From positions 62,001 to 126,000 of the forward strand of contig MCFE01000146.1 of assembly GCA_002104905.1 (NCBI GenBank): a stretch of DNA of 64,000 nucleotides. Direction: 5' to 3'. Shown piece after piece: positions 33,758 to 45,055 of the stretch. Position numbers and translations under genes: made by a program. Below the pieces are notes generated by a model, which had not been told where the DNA came from, did no database searches, and worked only from the letters and a program-made list of their open reading frames with translations. The stretch's first letter is position 1. Every line of letters begins with the position of its first letter. This DNA is from Basidiobolus meristosporus CBS 931.73. Taxonomy: Eukaryota > Basidiobolomycota > Basidiobolomycetes > Basidiobolales > Basidiobolaceae.

Positions 33758-34822
33758 TTATGGCTGAACCATGGTTGTAGAGTCCTCTGGAGTGAAAAAA
33801 TTTTCATTGTTTTGCTCTGATTCAATCCTGACAATTGGTGGACTTGAGATCAAATTTTTGTCATCATCTGATGTCATTTTTTGTGAGAATTTTGAATTTT
33901 CATCAAACAACACATCCCTAGACTTGATCAGCTTCTTTTCTTTGGTATTGTAGAGTCTGTATGCCTTACTCTCATTGCAGTAGCCCAAAAATATGTATTT
34001 TACACTTTTTGGCTCAAATTTTGACTGATTTCCGGCCAGTTTTTTGGCATATGCTGTACACCCAAATATTCCTAGATCTTTTGCACTTGGTCTGTATCCA
34101 TACCATGCTTCAAATGGAATAGAATCACAAAGTATTCTGCTGTAACTCCTATTTTTAAGATATACAGCAGTGGCAACTGATTCCACCCATAAATCATAGG
34201 ATAATTTTTGATCATGGATCATAGATCTTGCCATATCAATTATTGATCTGTTAGCTCATTCTGCTACTCCATTCTGCTGTGGGGAGTATGGTACAGTAGT
34301 CTCTTGCTTTATCCCATGAATTTTGCAGAAGTGGAAGAAGAGTTTTGAGGTATATTCTCCACCAATGTCAGAGCGTATTTTCTTGATTTTTCCACCAGTT
34401 TCTCTCTCCACCATGGCTTTGAACTCCCTGAGCTTAGACAGAGCTCCTTCCTTTCTCTCCATGAAGTAGACCCATGTGTATCTTGTATAATCATCAATAA
34501 AAGTGATTAAATACTTCATCCCACCTAAGGATAAATTTTGCATAGGTCCACACAGATCTGAGTGAATCAGATCTAATTTTTTCTTAGTTTTGATTAACCC
34601 AGAGCTCTTCAACAGTTGTCTGGCTTGTTTCCCATATATGCAGGCTTCACAGTGCTCCAAATTAGCTGGGGGATCAATTTTCACTCCAGAAATTAGCTGA
34701 TCTTTGATCATTTTGCGCAAATAATCAATATTGATGTGCCCAAATCTCCTGTGCCAAAGCATTGGTGTTTCTTCATTTGAGTTACTTATATTGGCTTCCA
34801 GATATGATGGAATATAAGTCAA
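33758..34822 (-). pseudogene. Copia copy 1 integrase
   Basis: GAG-pre-integrase zinc region (about 34600-34770): LWHRRFGHINIDYLRKMI, then CEACIYGKQARQ (H-H-C-C). The core has [11 protein letters not shown] and FIDDYTRYTWVYFM (Asp), IRSDIGGEYTS (second Asp) and YSPQQNGVAE (Glu); the catalytic triad is complete. One in-frame TGA (about 34253) follows VAE, in the position of a CGA-like codon, and the frame continues with ANRSIIDMARSMIHDQ to 33758. The C-terminus carries the GYRPSAKDLGIFGCTAYAKK and FLGYCNESKAYRLYN motifs typical of copia integrase. Confidence 0.92.
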
Positions 34823-35300
34823 CTTGTATAGATTCTGATCTCTGATGCCCGAAGCAATATGGGCACCATTTTGATCAGTGATCCTGCATCCAGAATGGTC
34901 AAAACTGAAACTGAGTCCTTCTGCTGTGGCCTAGCTTACAGAGAGTAGGTTCTTGGCTATTTCTGGTACATAGATTACTTCTTTAAAGGTGAGTGTATGG
35001 CTTCCTTAACTGCTTCTAAGGTTTACTTGGATAGTTTCTTCTCCCACTGCATCAAGTGTTCTATCATCACCCATGAAAACCTTCTTAAATGGAATTTCTT
35101 GATATTGGGTAAAAAGTTCTTTTTGGTGTGTAAAGTGTTGAGAAGCTCCGGAGTCAATATACCACGTCTGAGAATCCTTGTTTGTGGTCATATTTAGTGC
35201 AGAAATGAATAGTCTATCTTCAGTTGTTGCAGCATTTCCATATTCAGGCTTCTTTGCTGATTATCTTTGTTTTTTAGACACCGGTCTGATGTGTGTCCTT
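34823..35300 (-). pseudogene. Copia copy 1 protease
   Basis: WYIDSGASQHFTHQKELF (about 35100-35165) carries the retroviral-type aspartic protease triad DSG. It continues VFMGDDRTLDAVGEETIQV and, past a stop near 35005, SHTLTFKEVIYVPEIAKNLL. It cleaves the gag-pol polyprotein in active elements. Confidence 0.88.
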
Positions 35301-35993
35301 TCTATTTGCAGTAGTTGCAAAATAGGTTGCTGTTGCCTTTGTAGGGTCTTGGGTACCTCCTTTGTTGGTTATCATTGCTTATTAAAGCATTCTCTTCTTC
35401 CTTCTTATTGGCGCTTGATTTTCTTAATTCTTCATCCAGGAGCCTTCCATATACATAATTTAAGGTCAAATCTTCAGTTCTGGACTCTAGGGCTGATACA
35501 AGGCCCTGAAACTTGTCTGTCAGGCTATTCAGGATGGTAACTATCACATCCTCATCAGTAGTTGGTACGCCCACAGATTCCATCTCATCTACCAGCAGGG
35601 TAATTCTGTTAATTAGATTTTTCATTTCTTCTCCTGGTAGCATCTTTGTAGTAAAGAATTTTTGTCTCAGATACATTTTTGTGGCAGCTGAACATGACTG
35701 TAGGTGTCTTCCAATGCTTTCCAGGCATTCTTTGCCATTTTTGCTCTTGAGCATTGAATTAGCAATTTGTCTTTAACATTAAGGCAAATGCAGTTAAAGG
35801 CACTTTGTTCTTTCTTCTAGTACTTTAAGGCTTCCTCTCCCATGTTTTTAGGAGGGCATTCTTCTCCCATGACAATATCCCAAAGGCCTCTTTCTTGTAG
35901 CAGCATCTTCATCTTCACCTTCCACACTTGGTAGTTAGATCCGTCCAACTTTTCAGCAGAGGGAAAAAATCCAGTAATAGCAGTAGTAGACAT
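35301..35993 (-). pseudogene. Copia copy 1 gag
   Basis: Starts at ATG 35993 (MSTTAITGFFPSAEKLDGSN), a few dozen bases after the 5' LTR. It continues YQVWKVKMKMLLQERGLWDI, the UBN2/Gag_pre motif of copia capsids. A stop near 35817 (TAG after ALKY; copy 2 has a His codon) separates the next part, 35302-35754 (GEEMKNLINRITLLVDEMES, VIVTILNSLTDKFQGLVSAL). It ends in a zinc knuckle (FCNYCK, then GHTSD) with a stop inside the CCHC. Confidence 0.9.
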
Positions 35994-36007
35994 TGCAGAG
36001 AGTGACA

Positions 36008-36027
36008 GCTTGGAGCTCATAACCTGT
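36008..36027 (-). promoter_or_regulatory. Primer binding site, half-tRNA initiator Met
   Basis: On the minus strand, immediately inside the 5' LTR, the sequence is ACAGGTTATGAGCTCCAAG. GGTTATGAGC is complementary to GCUCAUAACC, the anticodon arm of eukaryotic initiator tRNA-Met, rather than to a tRNA 3' end. Priming from an internally cleaved initiator tRNA (half-tRNA) is known for Drosophila copia and yeast Ty5. The same site is at 42340 in copy 2. Confidence 0.85.
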
Positions 36028-36374
36028 TGTAAGAGTCTTGGAGATATTGGAAGTGATTGGGAGGACAAGTAGATTATGTGGTTTTCACTAAATGCTTTAT
36101 TGAATGTAAAAGTAGTAGTTATATTTTTACCTGATCTTGGCATTACAAACACGTAGAATAGGTTAAGGAAGGTCCCAAGAGCATGTGTGCAAAATTTGGG
36201 GCTGTTTGGACATCTTTGAGAATTTTCATGTTCTGGGTACCTGGTATTTTGGTGAAAATATTCCAAGTAAATCCCAACAAGGAGTTTGGTCAGTATTCTT
36301 TAGGATTTGAAGGTAATGATCTAAGTGACTAAGTTAGGTAAATATTTAGGTGGAAATACAAATTTTTTACAACA
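36028..36374 (-). mobile_element. 5' LTR of copia copy 1
   Basis: 347 bases, TGTAAGAGTC (36028) to TTACAACA (36374) on the plus strand; same length as the 3' LTR. Confidence 0.93.
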
Positions 36375-37079
36375 TTAAGAAGGTCAGAACATTGCTATAG
36401 AAGTGAGAAACACTGCCTATGGTATATTTTAGCCTAAGATTGAGGAAATTAGTGAAAGTTATATCTTTTACTGGTATATCAAGCTCCCAGTAAACTATTC
36501 CAGCATTAGCATACTGGAGGTTGTTGTATATTGTTGATTAGCCTCTACACTGTAGAACAAGCCACAAACTAATCATAATACAACACAACAGATCATGTGG
36601 AGAAAGGCACCTCCTACACCACAGCCTTAAAATCACTCCATCTAGACAGTGGGGAGATCCCCTAGCCACAAAAGTAACAACATCAAGTAGTCAGAGCAGT
36701 TTCACAATGCCTATAATGTCAATACACTCAAAATACACTTTATTGGCTGTATTTAAAGCTAATAATGAGTGTTGTGCCAGATAGCACTGGTGGACCAAGA
36801 CAGAGCTATGTATTTGTCAGCTATGCTGCCAATACCTAAAGCTGGGTATCATTCACAACATGGACTCTCAAAATGGGCTAGAGAATGTTTTGTACCCCTG
36901 TGAAAAATAACTTGGTCCATGGGCAGATCCAATCTGGATCAGCCATCAGGATCCCATATAGAAGATGTCATAATATCAGCAGCTTAGAATTAGTGATCCT
37001 CTTGACAATTGTTCAACAGGATAACAACAGCTTTAGCTAATTTTTCTGCCAACTAAAGTGAAAAAACTTGACAGGGTAT
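36375..37079. other. Unassigned AT-rich repeat-like sequence
   Basis: CpG-poor. A family D-like tail (GGATCCCATATAGAAGATG.. CAGCAGCTTAGAATTA near 36950-37000 resembles 3610-3660) can be seen, but the rest is unassigned. Confidence 0.4.
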
Positions 37080-38135
37080 GATTTGTGTTCTAGTGATAAA
37101 TGTATGGCATCGTTGTGGTCTTAATGCACTCAACAACTATTTTAAATAGATCTAGCTGGCCAGTATATCCAATTGCCTTATATGGCAAAAAACTTGAAAG
37201 TATTTTGACAACCTCATTACAAGTCTATGATGGCATTATCATGGCAGTATGGTGGCCAACAGCCAGTTCTGTAAAATGCTACCTTACAAATTTACCAAAT
37301 GGTATATCCTTTTTCTACCTCCCCTTGCACATTTCATATATTGCACTGTAAAATCACCTCTTGTTATTTGCTTACGCATTACTACCTTGGGTATTCCACA
37401 TATGGCTCAAATAAAAAAAAACTATGGCCACCTGCTTATTATCCTCTACAAACACACACAACTGCCACAATATACATACTTCTTTCACCTCAACTTTACA
37501 GCTTTTTAGTGTGATACTTGCAAAGCTGCCATATACCTTGTACTGCTGGTAACATATAGACCTTGCAAACATATGCTTAGTTGCCACCACTTCTGCCATG
37601 AATACCTCCCAAATATCCTCAAAGAACTTTTTGGCATTTGGCCAATATATTCCTTCTCCCTTCTGGATTCAAGTCCCCCTTGCAGGTGCGCTCTGGCTCT
37701 TGTTTATGTGAATTCCATATTGAATGGTAAAGAAGTGGCTTGTGACCAAGAGGAACCTGGCATACTTTGATTGAGCTTTCCTAATAAAATTAGTTGCTGG
37801 TGTACGCATCCCAACTTTGCATTGCTTATCTGCTTCTGGATAAATATTCCTACAATGTCCACATGTAGCTCCAAATACTTCCAATGTACTCTTGGTAGGA
37901 ATGGCCTCAGAATGTCACTTCAATACATACATATCCAGTCCATCCGGTCATTTTGTTTGTATTGTTGCATATGCATATGAATATTTATTAGAGTCTGCAA
38001 GAGGTATGTAGGGTAGCAGATACTTTGTAATACTTTGCCAATTCTTTCAAACCTCTCCAGTATCTCAAATGGCTCATTTATTTTGAGGAACCTCATGTAC
38101 AAGTTAGTCATCAGTATTAGAATATTGTTGAGAAG
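37080..38135. repeat. Dispersed repeat family D copy
   Basis: Matches 3810-5230. The minus strand holds open frames 37372-37599 (EVVATKHMFARSICYQQYKV) and 37669-37884 with similar but broken readings in the 4 kb copy (KVVSTKHMFARCIC). Conservation of amino-acid strings suggests minus-strand coding in the ancestor. It is broken at 38135 by a copia fragment. Confidence 0.6.
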
Positions 38136-38795
38136 CAAATGGTATGGTAGTCTCTTGCTTTATCCCATGAATGTTGCAGAAGTGGATGAAGAATATTGAG
38201 GTATATTCTCCACCATTGTCAGAGTGTATTTTCTTAATTTTTGCACTAGTGTCTCTCTTAACTGTGGCTTTAAGCTCCCTGAACTTACACAGAGCTTCTT
38301 TCTATCTCTCCATGAAGTAGACGCACATGTATCTTGTGTAATGATCAGTAAAAGTGATTAAATACTTCATCCTGCCTAAGGATAAGTTTTGCATAGGTCC
38401 ACACAGATCCAAGTGAGTTACTCTAGTTTTTCTTAGTTTGGATTAACCCAGAGCTCTTGAACAGTTGTCTGGCTTGTTTCCCATTTATGCATGCTTCACA
38501 GTGCTCCAAATTAGCTGGGGATTAGTTTTACTCCGGAAATTAGCTGATCTTTGATCATTTTGTACATTTAATCCAACTTGATGTGCCCAAATATCCTGTG
38601 CCAAAGCATTGGTGTTTCTTCATTTAAGTTACTTACATTGGCTTCCAAATATGATGGAATATCAGTCAACTTGTCTAGATTGTGATCCCTGGCATTCAAA
38701 GTAAAATAGGCACCATTTTGATCAGTGATCTTGCATTCAGAACTGCCAAAGCTGATACTGAGTCCTTCTGCCATGGCCTTGCTTACAGATATCTG
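38136..38795 (-). pseudogene. Copia internal fragment (copy 3: integrase and protease end)
   Basis: Matches 34290-34930 of copy 1, from the integrase core (PYSPQ-like end near 38140) through LWHRIFGHIKLD and SYLEANVSNLNEETPM to AEGLSISFGSSECKITDQNG. No LTRs. It is bounded by family D on the left and unrelated sequence on the right, so it is a truncated insert. The open frame 38568-38939 runs out of the element at about 38795 and is chimeric. Confidence 0.85.
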
Positions 38796-39254
38796 GCAGC
38801 AATACTTTCCATTGTGCCCAGAAAAGCTGTCTATCTTGTTCATGGCTGGAATATCTACAATACATATGATAATATGTGCTCTGACATGACAGCCATTTAC
38901 TGTTATCCCACTAGAAAGCATACAAAATTCATCCAGCAATGGATACAGCTAGCTATCCAGGTTAGACAGTGATTTAGGCCCATATACCAGTGAAACTACC
39001 ATAAGATAGGCGGCGGATTCAGGTTGATGAGAATCAGTGGCCAGCAGGATAGGCTGGTAGAGTACTTGTTTAATACAATTCAATTGATTGCAAAGGCAAA
39101 GGCATGGTCATACATACCTTCAAAGTAGCCCTTGCTTCTTAGCTGTATGTAATGTATGCCATTAAATAAATTGGATATGTATGCACTTGATTGATACTGA
39201 GTGCAGTACTTTATAGCTTTGCAATATTTGTTTGACAGCATGAGCTTCTTTAGA
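38796..39254. other. Unassigned sequence
   Basis: Nothing recognised; AT-rich, no long open frame. Confidence 0.4.
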
Positions 39255-39790
39255 TGGGGTACTACTGGAGTGTATCTGGAGTGTGAACCATGTTTTCCCT
39301 CAATTGTGGTGGACTCCTAGCAATTTGTACACATTGTAATGGTGGCATTTCTGGATGTGAATGCCATGCAACTGTTAACACATGCTGGAAGCTGGACAGT
39401 AACTGGGTCATATGTTGCCAGCTGCATGACAGTAGTCCACTTGGTCCATGTAAATGGTAAGTTGCATCCTGGAATGATTTTGGCAAGAAGTAGTAGTAAA
39501 TTTTAAAAGCTCCCATTATTGATATTAGTGGAAATGCAGCACTTTTCTAGCCACAACATTGCACCATTCACCAGATGATGAGTTGTTGGACTCACTTAGC
39601 ATTATAAAGTATCCTGAGCATTTGTTTCAGCAGGTGTTGTCTCATTGAACATTGGGACTTGACCAGGCACATGCATGGTACTATTGTAAGAGGAGATAGG
39701 CTCACAATCCATTAGTGAGCTGTCTTTGTCATAGCTATCACTCTGCATGCCATATTCACAAAGCTGAGGTGGGCCTAAAGGCATCACAAA
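39255..39790 (+). repeat. Dispersed repeat family E, copy 3
   Basis: Same orientation as the 47 kb copy. The plus reading MVAFLDVNAMQLLTHAGSW, then SYVASCMTVVHLVHVNGKLH, then PGMILARSSSKF parallels the open frame 47041-47376. Stops are present. Function unknown. Confidence 0.55.
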
Positions 39791-40059
39791 CTAACCTGCC
39801 TCAGTTTGCGCAAGGATACTAAGATAGCCAGGTGCCAATATAGTAGTACCAGCTGGCCAGCAAGATAATATTGTACAATAGTGACTGATGAGTGGTCAAA
39901 CTTGAGTTGTGTGGCAAAACACTGGCCATGACCCTTGTAATACTTGCTATCCTATCTGTGTGCTTCATGGCTGAGAGGATTGCTGCAATAGCCAGATGGG
40001 CTTTTTTCTCTTCTCTTACAGTGTTGAATCAAAGTAGTCTTGTCCACAGGGCAAACAGC
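39791..40059. other. Unassigned sequence
   Basis: A 75-codon open frame (39892-40119) partly overlaps the next feature; I cannot support it as a gene. Confidence 0.35.
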
Positions 40060-40556
40060 TTGCTCTTCAGCAATGTATTGCATTTTATCACTTTTTGGTC
40101 AATATTCATGTGTGTATAAGACAGTCTTGTACAATTAAAAGTGGCATAAAGCTGTTGAGTTCCAGCCAAAATTGTGGAACCAGAGCGTTACAGCAGAAAT
40201 ACTTATTGAGTGGTGGATTTTAATGGAGCTACTTGTTGAGTGTGGGGTTGGGCTTAATGTTAGTGTAAGGTATAGAGACTTGTATAGGTCAATAGAATTG
40301 GCAATTGAGGTACAACTGAAGCTTTAGTGTAAATAAATCAGTTTGTATGCATAAAAATCAGAAGAAATGATTGAGTCAGGAAGTAAGTAGTGTGAAACAG
40401 AGGTAATAGCCAATCAATGTACACATATGTAGGAGGTGATGGAGTGTCTGGGATCAGAAAATGAGTAAATTGGCGGAGAACCAATCAAAAGCCACTAATA
40501 TATTGTAGTGATGAGTGTTTTGACCAGGTTTTTTGTGAAATCTGGGATGGAGTTAT
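40060..40556 (+). pseudogene. Family F fossil ORF, central segment
   Basis: The plus frame from about 40145 is open for some 60 codons: HKAVEFQPKLWNQSVTAEIL, IEWWILMELLVECGVGLNVS, RYRDLYRSIELAIEVQLKL, stop. It then continues SEEMIESGSK and GSENE. It parallels 30200-30600 and 48770-49130. It ends at the TA that flanks the palindromic MITE. Unknown function. Confidence 0.55.
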
Positions 40557-41292
40557 TAGACTTGTTCCGTTGGATAGTGCCACATTGAGCCATGAGTGCC
40601 AAATGATGCCATAGTGTGCCAGAGAGGTCAAGTGAGCCTATACTTGGCCACAGAGTGTGAAACATAGCTCTGCATCTTCATGTAAAGCAGCCCCTGTGTT
40701 TCACCCATTGCGCAGGAGAAAATCCATTTTTTGACCTCTTTTTGTGGATCAATGTAGCTCAGGATGTGTGAGAGCACAGGAGAACTGAAGATATGCATCT
40801 GGTACTCAATACCCATGGCACTCTGAATCTAGCTCCTGTAGCTTATATCATGTCACAAAAATGAATGGCACTATCTTGGTCCACTGGTACAATCTGGCAC
40901 TATATTTAAATATTAGCCCTAAAGTAAGATCTATACAAAGCACTTATAGTGCCAGATAGCACCAGTGGACCAAGATAGCGCCATTCATTTTTGTGACATG
41001 ATACAAGCTACAGGGGCTAGATTCAGAGTGCCATGGGTATTGAGTACCAGATGCATATCTTCAATCTGCTTGTGCTCTAACATATCCTGCACAACATTGA
41101 TCCAAAAAAAAAGGTCAAAAAATGGATTTTCTCCAACACAATTGGTGAAACACAGGGGCTGCTTTGCATGAAGATGTGGAGCTATGTTTCACACCCTGTG
41201 GCAAGGTAGAGGCTCAATTGGCCTCTCTGGCACACTATGGCATCATTTGGCACTCATGGCTCAATGTGGCACTATCCAACGGAACAAGTCTA
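40557..41292. mobile_element. Palindromic MITE, 732 bp, TA target duplication
   Basis: The whole element 40559-41290 is one large inverted repeat. The left arm starts GACTTGTTCCGTTGGATAGT (40559) and the right arm ends with its exact complement ACTATCCAACGGAACAAGTC (41290). Arms of about 350 bases meet near 40925 with a short unique centre. TA flanks both ends (40557-40558, 41291-41292), as expected for Tc1/mariner-type insertion. No coding sequence, so it is non-autonomous; it could fold into a long hairpin if transcribed. Relatives lie at 14106-14735 and 9119-9228. Confidence 0.9.
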
Positions 41293-41829
41293 TTTTTCAA
41301 CAGTCTCTGCACGGTTTCTTGACAGGTGCAGTACCTCTTGGCCACAGGACTTTTGTGACTGCCTTTTGAGCCAATCATCACAATAATTTTGCATAGGGTT
41401 CCCATGCAGCAGGTCAAAAGTGGAGCCACATTGCACAATGATGTAAGCTATTCTTCATAATAAAATTCTAAGTACAGGCTGCTAAGCCCCTCTGGCATGC
41501 TGTAATAATACTTTGAGCGCAAGGCTCTGTGTGGTATTACATGGCAGACCATGATTGCCAAGCAAAGATAAAAAGACTGAATGCTTGTAATAAAAAGCCA
41601 TATAGTCTGTTCTGTGATTGCTCCAAGAAAAAAGGCTCACCAACAGAGTGCAAGCCTATCTGCTCTCACAACAGCACCTAGCCTGCAACTGGCAAGATCC
41701 TAAGTTGCAATGGGACACTGGCCATAGAAGCAATTGAGAGGATACCTTATGGAGCCAAGTGTACCAAGCCACTCACATATGAGTCAATGATTTGGCGTAT
41801 TTGTTATAAAAGTGGCATGTCTCCACTGC
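41293..41829. other. Unassigned sequence
   Basis: No gene or clear repeat landmark. CpG-poor. Confidence 0.4.
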
Positions 41830-41993
41830 TGATTCTACTGCTAAATAGAACAATGTACTTAGCAGTGTTTGAACAGTCCTTGAACAGAATTTTAATGCAT
41901 TTTATGGTCCTATAGCAGCCTTTGTATGTTTAAACATGTCCAACAGGTCAGTTTATCCAGTTAGAATATATGAACAAAAGCTTGACAGTATTT
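41830..41993. repeat. Family D fragment next to copia copy 2
   Basis: CAGTTTATCCAGTTAGAATATATG and CTTGACAGTATTTT match 37150-37210. Copia copy 2 starts at the end of this match, so the element lies within a family D repeat. Confidence 0.55.
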
Positions 41994-42339
41994 TGTTGTT
42001 AAAATTTGTAATTCCACCTAAATATTCACTTAACTAAGTCTCTAAGATCATTACCTTCAAATCCTAGAGAATATTCACCAATTTCCTTGATGGCATTTAC
42101 TTAGAATATTTTCACCAAAATACCAGGTACCCACAACATGAAAATTCTCAAGGCTGTCCAAGCAGCCCCAAACTTTGCACACATGTACTTGGGACCTTCC
42201 ATAACCTATGTCACATGTTTGAAATGCCAAGACCATGTAAAAGAATAAATACTACTTTTACATTGAATAAATCATTAAGTGAAAACCACATAATCTACTT
42301 GTACTCTCAATCACTTCCAATACCTCCAAGACTCTTACA
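41994..42339 (+). mobile_element. 5' LTR of copia copy 2
   Basis: TGTTGTTAAAATTTG to ACTCTTACA, 346 bases, matching the 347-bp LTRs of copy 1. It contains AATAAATACTACTTTTACATT-type sequence near 42244, a plausible poly(A) signal region. Confidence 0.9.
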
Positions 42340-42373
42340 ACAGGTTATGAGCCCCAAGCTGTCATACTTTGCA

Positions 42374-43170
42374 ATGTCTACAACTGCTATTACTGGAATT
42401 TTTCCCTCTGCTGAAAAGTTGGATGAATCTAACTACCAAGTGTGGAAGGTGAAGATGAAGATGCTTCTACAAGAAAGAGGCCTTTGGGATATTGTCATGG
42501 GAGAAGAATGCCCTCCTAGAAATGTGGGAGCATAAGCCTTAAAATACCATAAGAAAGAACAAAGTGCCTTTAACTGCCTTTGCCTTATTGTTAAGGACAA
42601 GTTGCTAATTTGATGCTCAAGAGCAAAAATGGCAAAAAATGCCTGGACGGCATTACAAGACATCTACCAGTCATTTTCAGCTGCTAGAAAAATGTATCTG
42701 AGACAAAAATCCTTACTACAAAGATGCTGCCAGGAGAAGAAATGAAAAATCTTATTAACAGAATTACTCTGCTGGTAGATGAAATGGAATCTGTGGGTGT
42801 ACCAGCTACTGATGAGGATGTTCTAGTTACCATCCTGAATAGCCTGACAGACATGTTTCAGAGCCTTGTATCAGTCCTAGAGTCCAGAACTGAAGATTTA
42901 ACCTTAAATTATATACATGGAGGGCTCCTGGAGGAAGAACTAAGAAAATCAAGCGCCAATCAGAAGGAAGAAGAGAATGCTTTAATAAGCAATGATAACC
43001 AACAAAGGAGGTACCCAAGACCCTACAAAGACAACAGCATCTTGTATTGCAACCACTGCAAAAGGAAAGGACACACATCAGACCAGTGCTTCAAAAGAAA
43101 GATAGGCAGCAGAAAAAGCCTGAATATGGAAACGCTTCAACAACTGAAGATAAACTATTCATATCTGCAC
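42374..43170 (+). pseudogene. Copia copy 2 gag
   Basis: ATG at 42374 (MSTTAITGIFPSAEKLDESN, then YQVWKVKMKMLLQERG). A stop near 42533 is followed by more gag. The segment 42724-43173 (GEEMKNLINRITLLVDEMES) ends in an intact CCHC zinc knuckle CNHCKRKGHTSDQC (about 43050-43092), the motif that is interrupted in copy 1. Confidence 0.88.
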
Positions 43171-44632
43171 TAAACATGACCACAAACAAGGACTCTCAGA
43201 TGCAGTATATTGCCTCTGGAGTATCTTGACACTTTACACACCAAAAAGAACTTTTACCCAATATCAAGAAATACCAATCAAGAAGGCTTTCATGGGTGAC
43301 AATAGAACACTTGATGCAGTGGGAGAAGGAACTATCCAAGTAAACCTAAGAAGCAGTGAGTGTAGCCATACACTGACCTTTAAAGAAGTATTCTATGTAC
43401 CATAAGTAGCCAAGAACCTACTATCTGTAAGAAAGGCCACTGCAGAAGGACTCAGTTTCAGCATTGACAATGCTAGATGCAAGATCACTGATAAAAATGG
43501 TGCCCATATTGCTTTGAATGCCAGGGATCACAATCTAGACAAGGTGACTTATACTCCATCATATTTGGAAGCCAGTATAAGTAACTTAAAAGAAGAAACA
43601 CCAATTCTTTGGCACAGGATATTTGGGCACATCAAGTTTGATTATATGCGCAAAATGATCAAAAATCAGCTAATTTCCAGAGTAAAATTAATCCCCAGCT
43701 AATTTGGAGCACTGTGAAGCATGCATATATGGGAAACAAGCCAGACAACTGCTCAAGAGCTCTGGGTTAATCAAAAATAAGAAAAACTAGATCTAATTCA
43801 CTCAGATCTGTGTGGACCTATGCAAAATTCATCCTTAGGTGAGATCAAGTATTTAATCACTTTTATTGATTCTTATACAAGATACATATGAGTCTACTTC
43901 ATGGAGAGAAAGGAAGAAGCCCTGTCTAAGCTCAGGGAGTTTAAAGTCACAGTGGAGAGAGAAACTGGTGCAAAAATCATGAAAATATGCTCTGACAATA
44001 GTGGAGAATATACCTCCAAACACTTCATTCAGTTCTGCAAAGTTCATGAGATAAAGTAAAAGACTACTGTACCATACTCCCCACAGCTAAATGGAGTTGC
44101 CAAACATGCTAACAGATCAATAATTGATATAACCAGATCTATGATTCATGATCAAAAATTATCCTATGATATATGGGCAGAATGAGTTGTCACTGTTGTA
44201 TACCTTAGAAATAGGAGTAATAATAGAATACTTTATGATTCTACTCCATTAGAAGCATGTTATGGATACAGACCAAGTGCAGAACATCTAAGAATGTTTG
44301 GGTGTACAGCATATGCCAAGAAACTGCCTGGCAATCATTCAAAATTTGAGCCAAAAAGTGTAAAATGCATATTTTTGGGCTATTGCAATGAGAGTAAAGC
44401 ATACAGACTCTACAATACTAAAGCAAAGAAGCTGATCAAGTTCAGGGATGTGTGGTTTGATGAAAATTCAAAATCTTCACAAAAAATGCCATCAAATGGT
44501 GACAAAAAGGGATTTCAAGTCCACCAATTGTCAGGATCAAATCAAAGCAGAACAATGAACATTTTTTCACTCCAGAGGACTCTGAAAATGTGGTTCAGCC
44601 AGAATCAGTGCCCAGGAATATACCAGAAGTGA
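43171..44632 (+). pseudogene. Copia copy 2 protease and integrase
   Basis: The protease active site is damaged: YIASGVS at about 43210 where copy 1 has YIDSGAS. Integrase: zinc region LWHRIFGHIKFDYMRKMI (43610-43660) and CEACIYGKQ after a frame change near 43700; then [26 protein letters not shown] (Asp present) and PYSPQLNGVA. The segment 44294-44632 gives the C-terminal FGCTAYAKKLPGNHSK. Stops at about 43402, 43885 and 44058. Confidence 0.88.
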
Positions 44633-45055
44633 TCATTCCAGTATCAAATGCCTGGAGAAGCAATCAGTCAAAAAATGGCCCAAATTAATATATCAATGAG
44701 GGTACAAACTTAGCCTATGCCTATTCAGTCTGTATTGATGAGCCCCAGACTGTAAAAGAGGCCCTAAATAGCCCACAGACAAAGTTTTGGAGATCTGCAA
44801 TGATGGAGGAATATCAGACCCTGATGGAAAATCAAACTTGGGACTTAGTCAAATTGCCAATCAACAAAATCAATTGGATGCAGATGGGTCTTCAAGACAA
44901 GCTGCAAGGCTGAAGGTACAATTGAAGGATACAAAGCAAGACTTGTGGCCAAAGGATACTCTCAAACAAAAGGGCTTAACCATACTGAGACCTTTGCACC
45001 GGTAGCCAAGTTTAATTCCATTAGATTAATATAGGCTATTGCAGCCAAATATAAC
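44633..45055 (+). pseudogene. Copia copy 2 RT N-terminus, truncated
   Basis: Contains EEYQTLMENQTWDLVKLP, then the CRLQD-like decayed RWVYKTK region and ATFAPVAKFNSIRLI at the end. It stops 100 codons before the catalytic motif of RT because the element is truncated. Confidence 0.85.

Larger units (their letters stand above)
31693..36374 (-). mobile_element. Ty1/copia retrotransposon copy 1, both LTRs, nearly complete
   Basis: A 4.68-kb element with two LTRs of 347 bases each (31693-32039 and 36028-36374). By eye they differ at 14 positions without gaps. Gene order on the minus strand is gag, protease, integrase, RT, RNase H, the copia order. A primer site complementary to initiator tRNA-Met lies inside the 5' LTR and a purine tract (TGAGTGGGAG) lies before the 3' LTR. 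Stops are few and mostly single-base. The flanks (AGTAT left, TTAAG right) are not a target duplication, suggesting recombination between two insertions or loss of one flank. Confidence 0.95.
41994..45055 (+). mobile_element. Copia retrotransposon copy 2, 3'-truncated
   Basis: Plus orientation: 5' LTR 41994-42339, primer site, gag, protease, integrase and the very start of RT. It stops at about 45055 (FNSIRLI, then AIAAKY), where family D sequence takes over; most of RT, RNase H and the 3' LTR are gone. It carries more stops than copy 1, at different places. Confidence 0.92.

Noticed and set aside
38568-38939. 123-codon minus frame as a gene
   Set aside because: It is a copia protease/integrase fragment fused to unrelated sequence at about 38795.
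41994-45055. Copia copy 2 as a complete element
   Set aside because: Sequence switches to family D before the RT catalytic motif and no 3' LTR follows.
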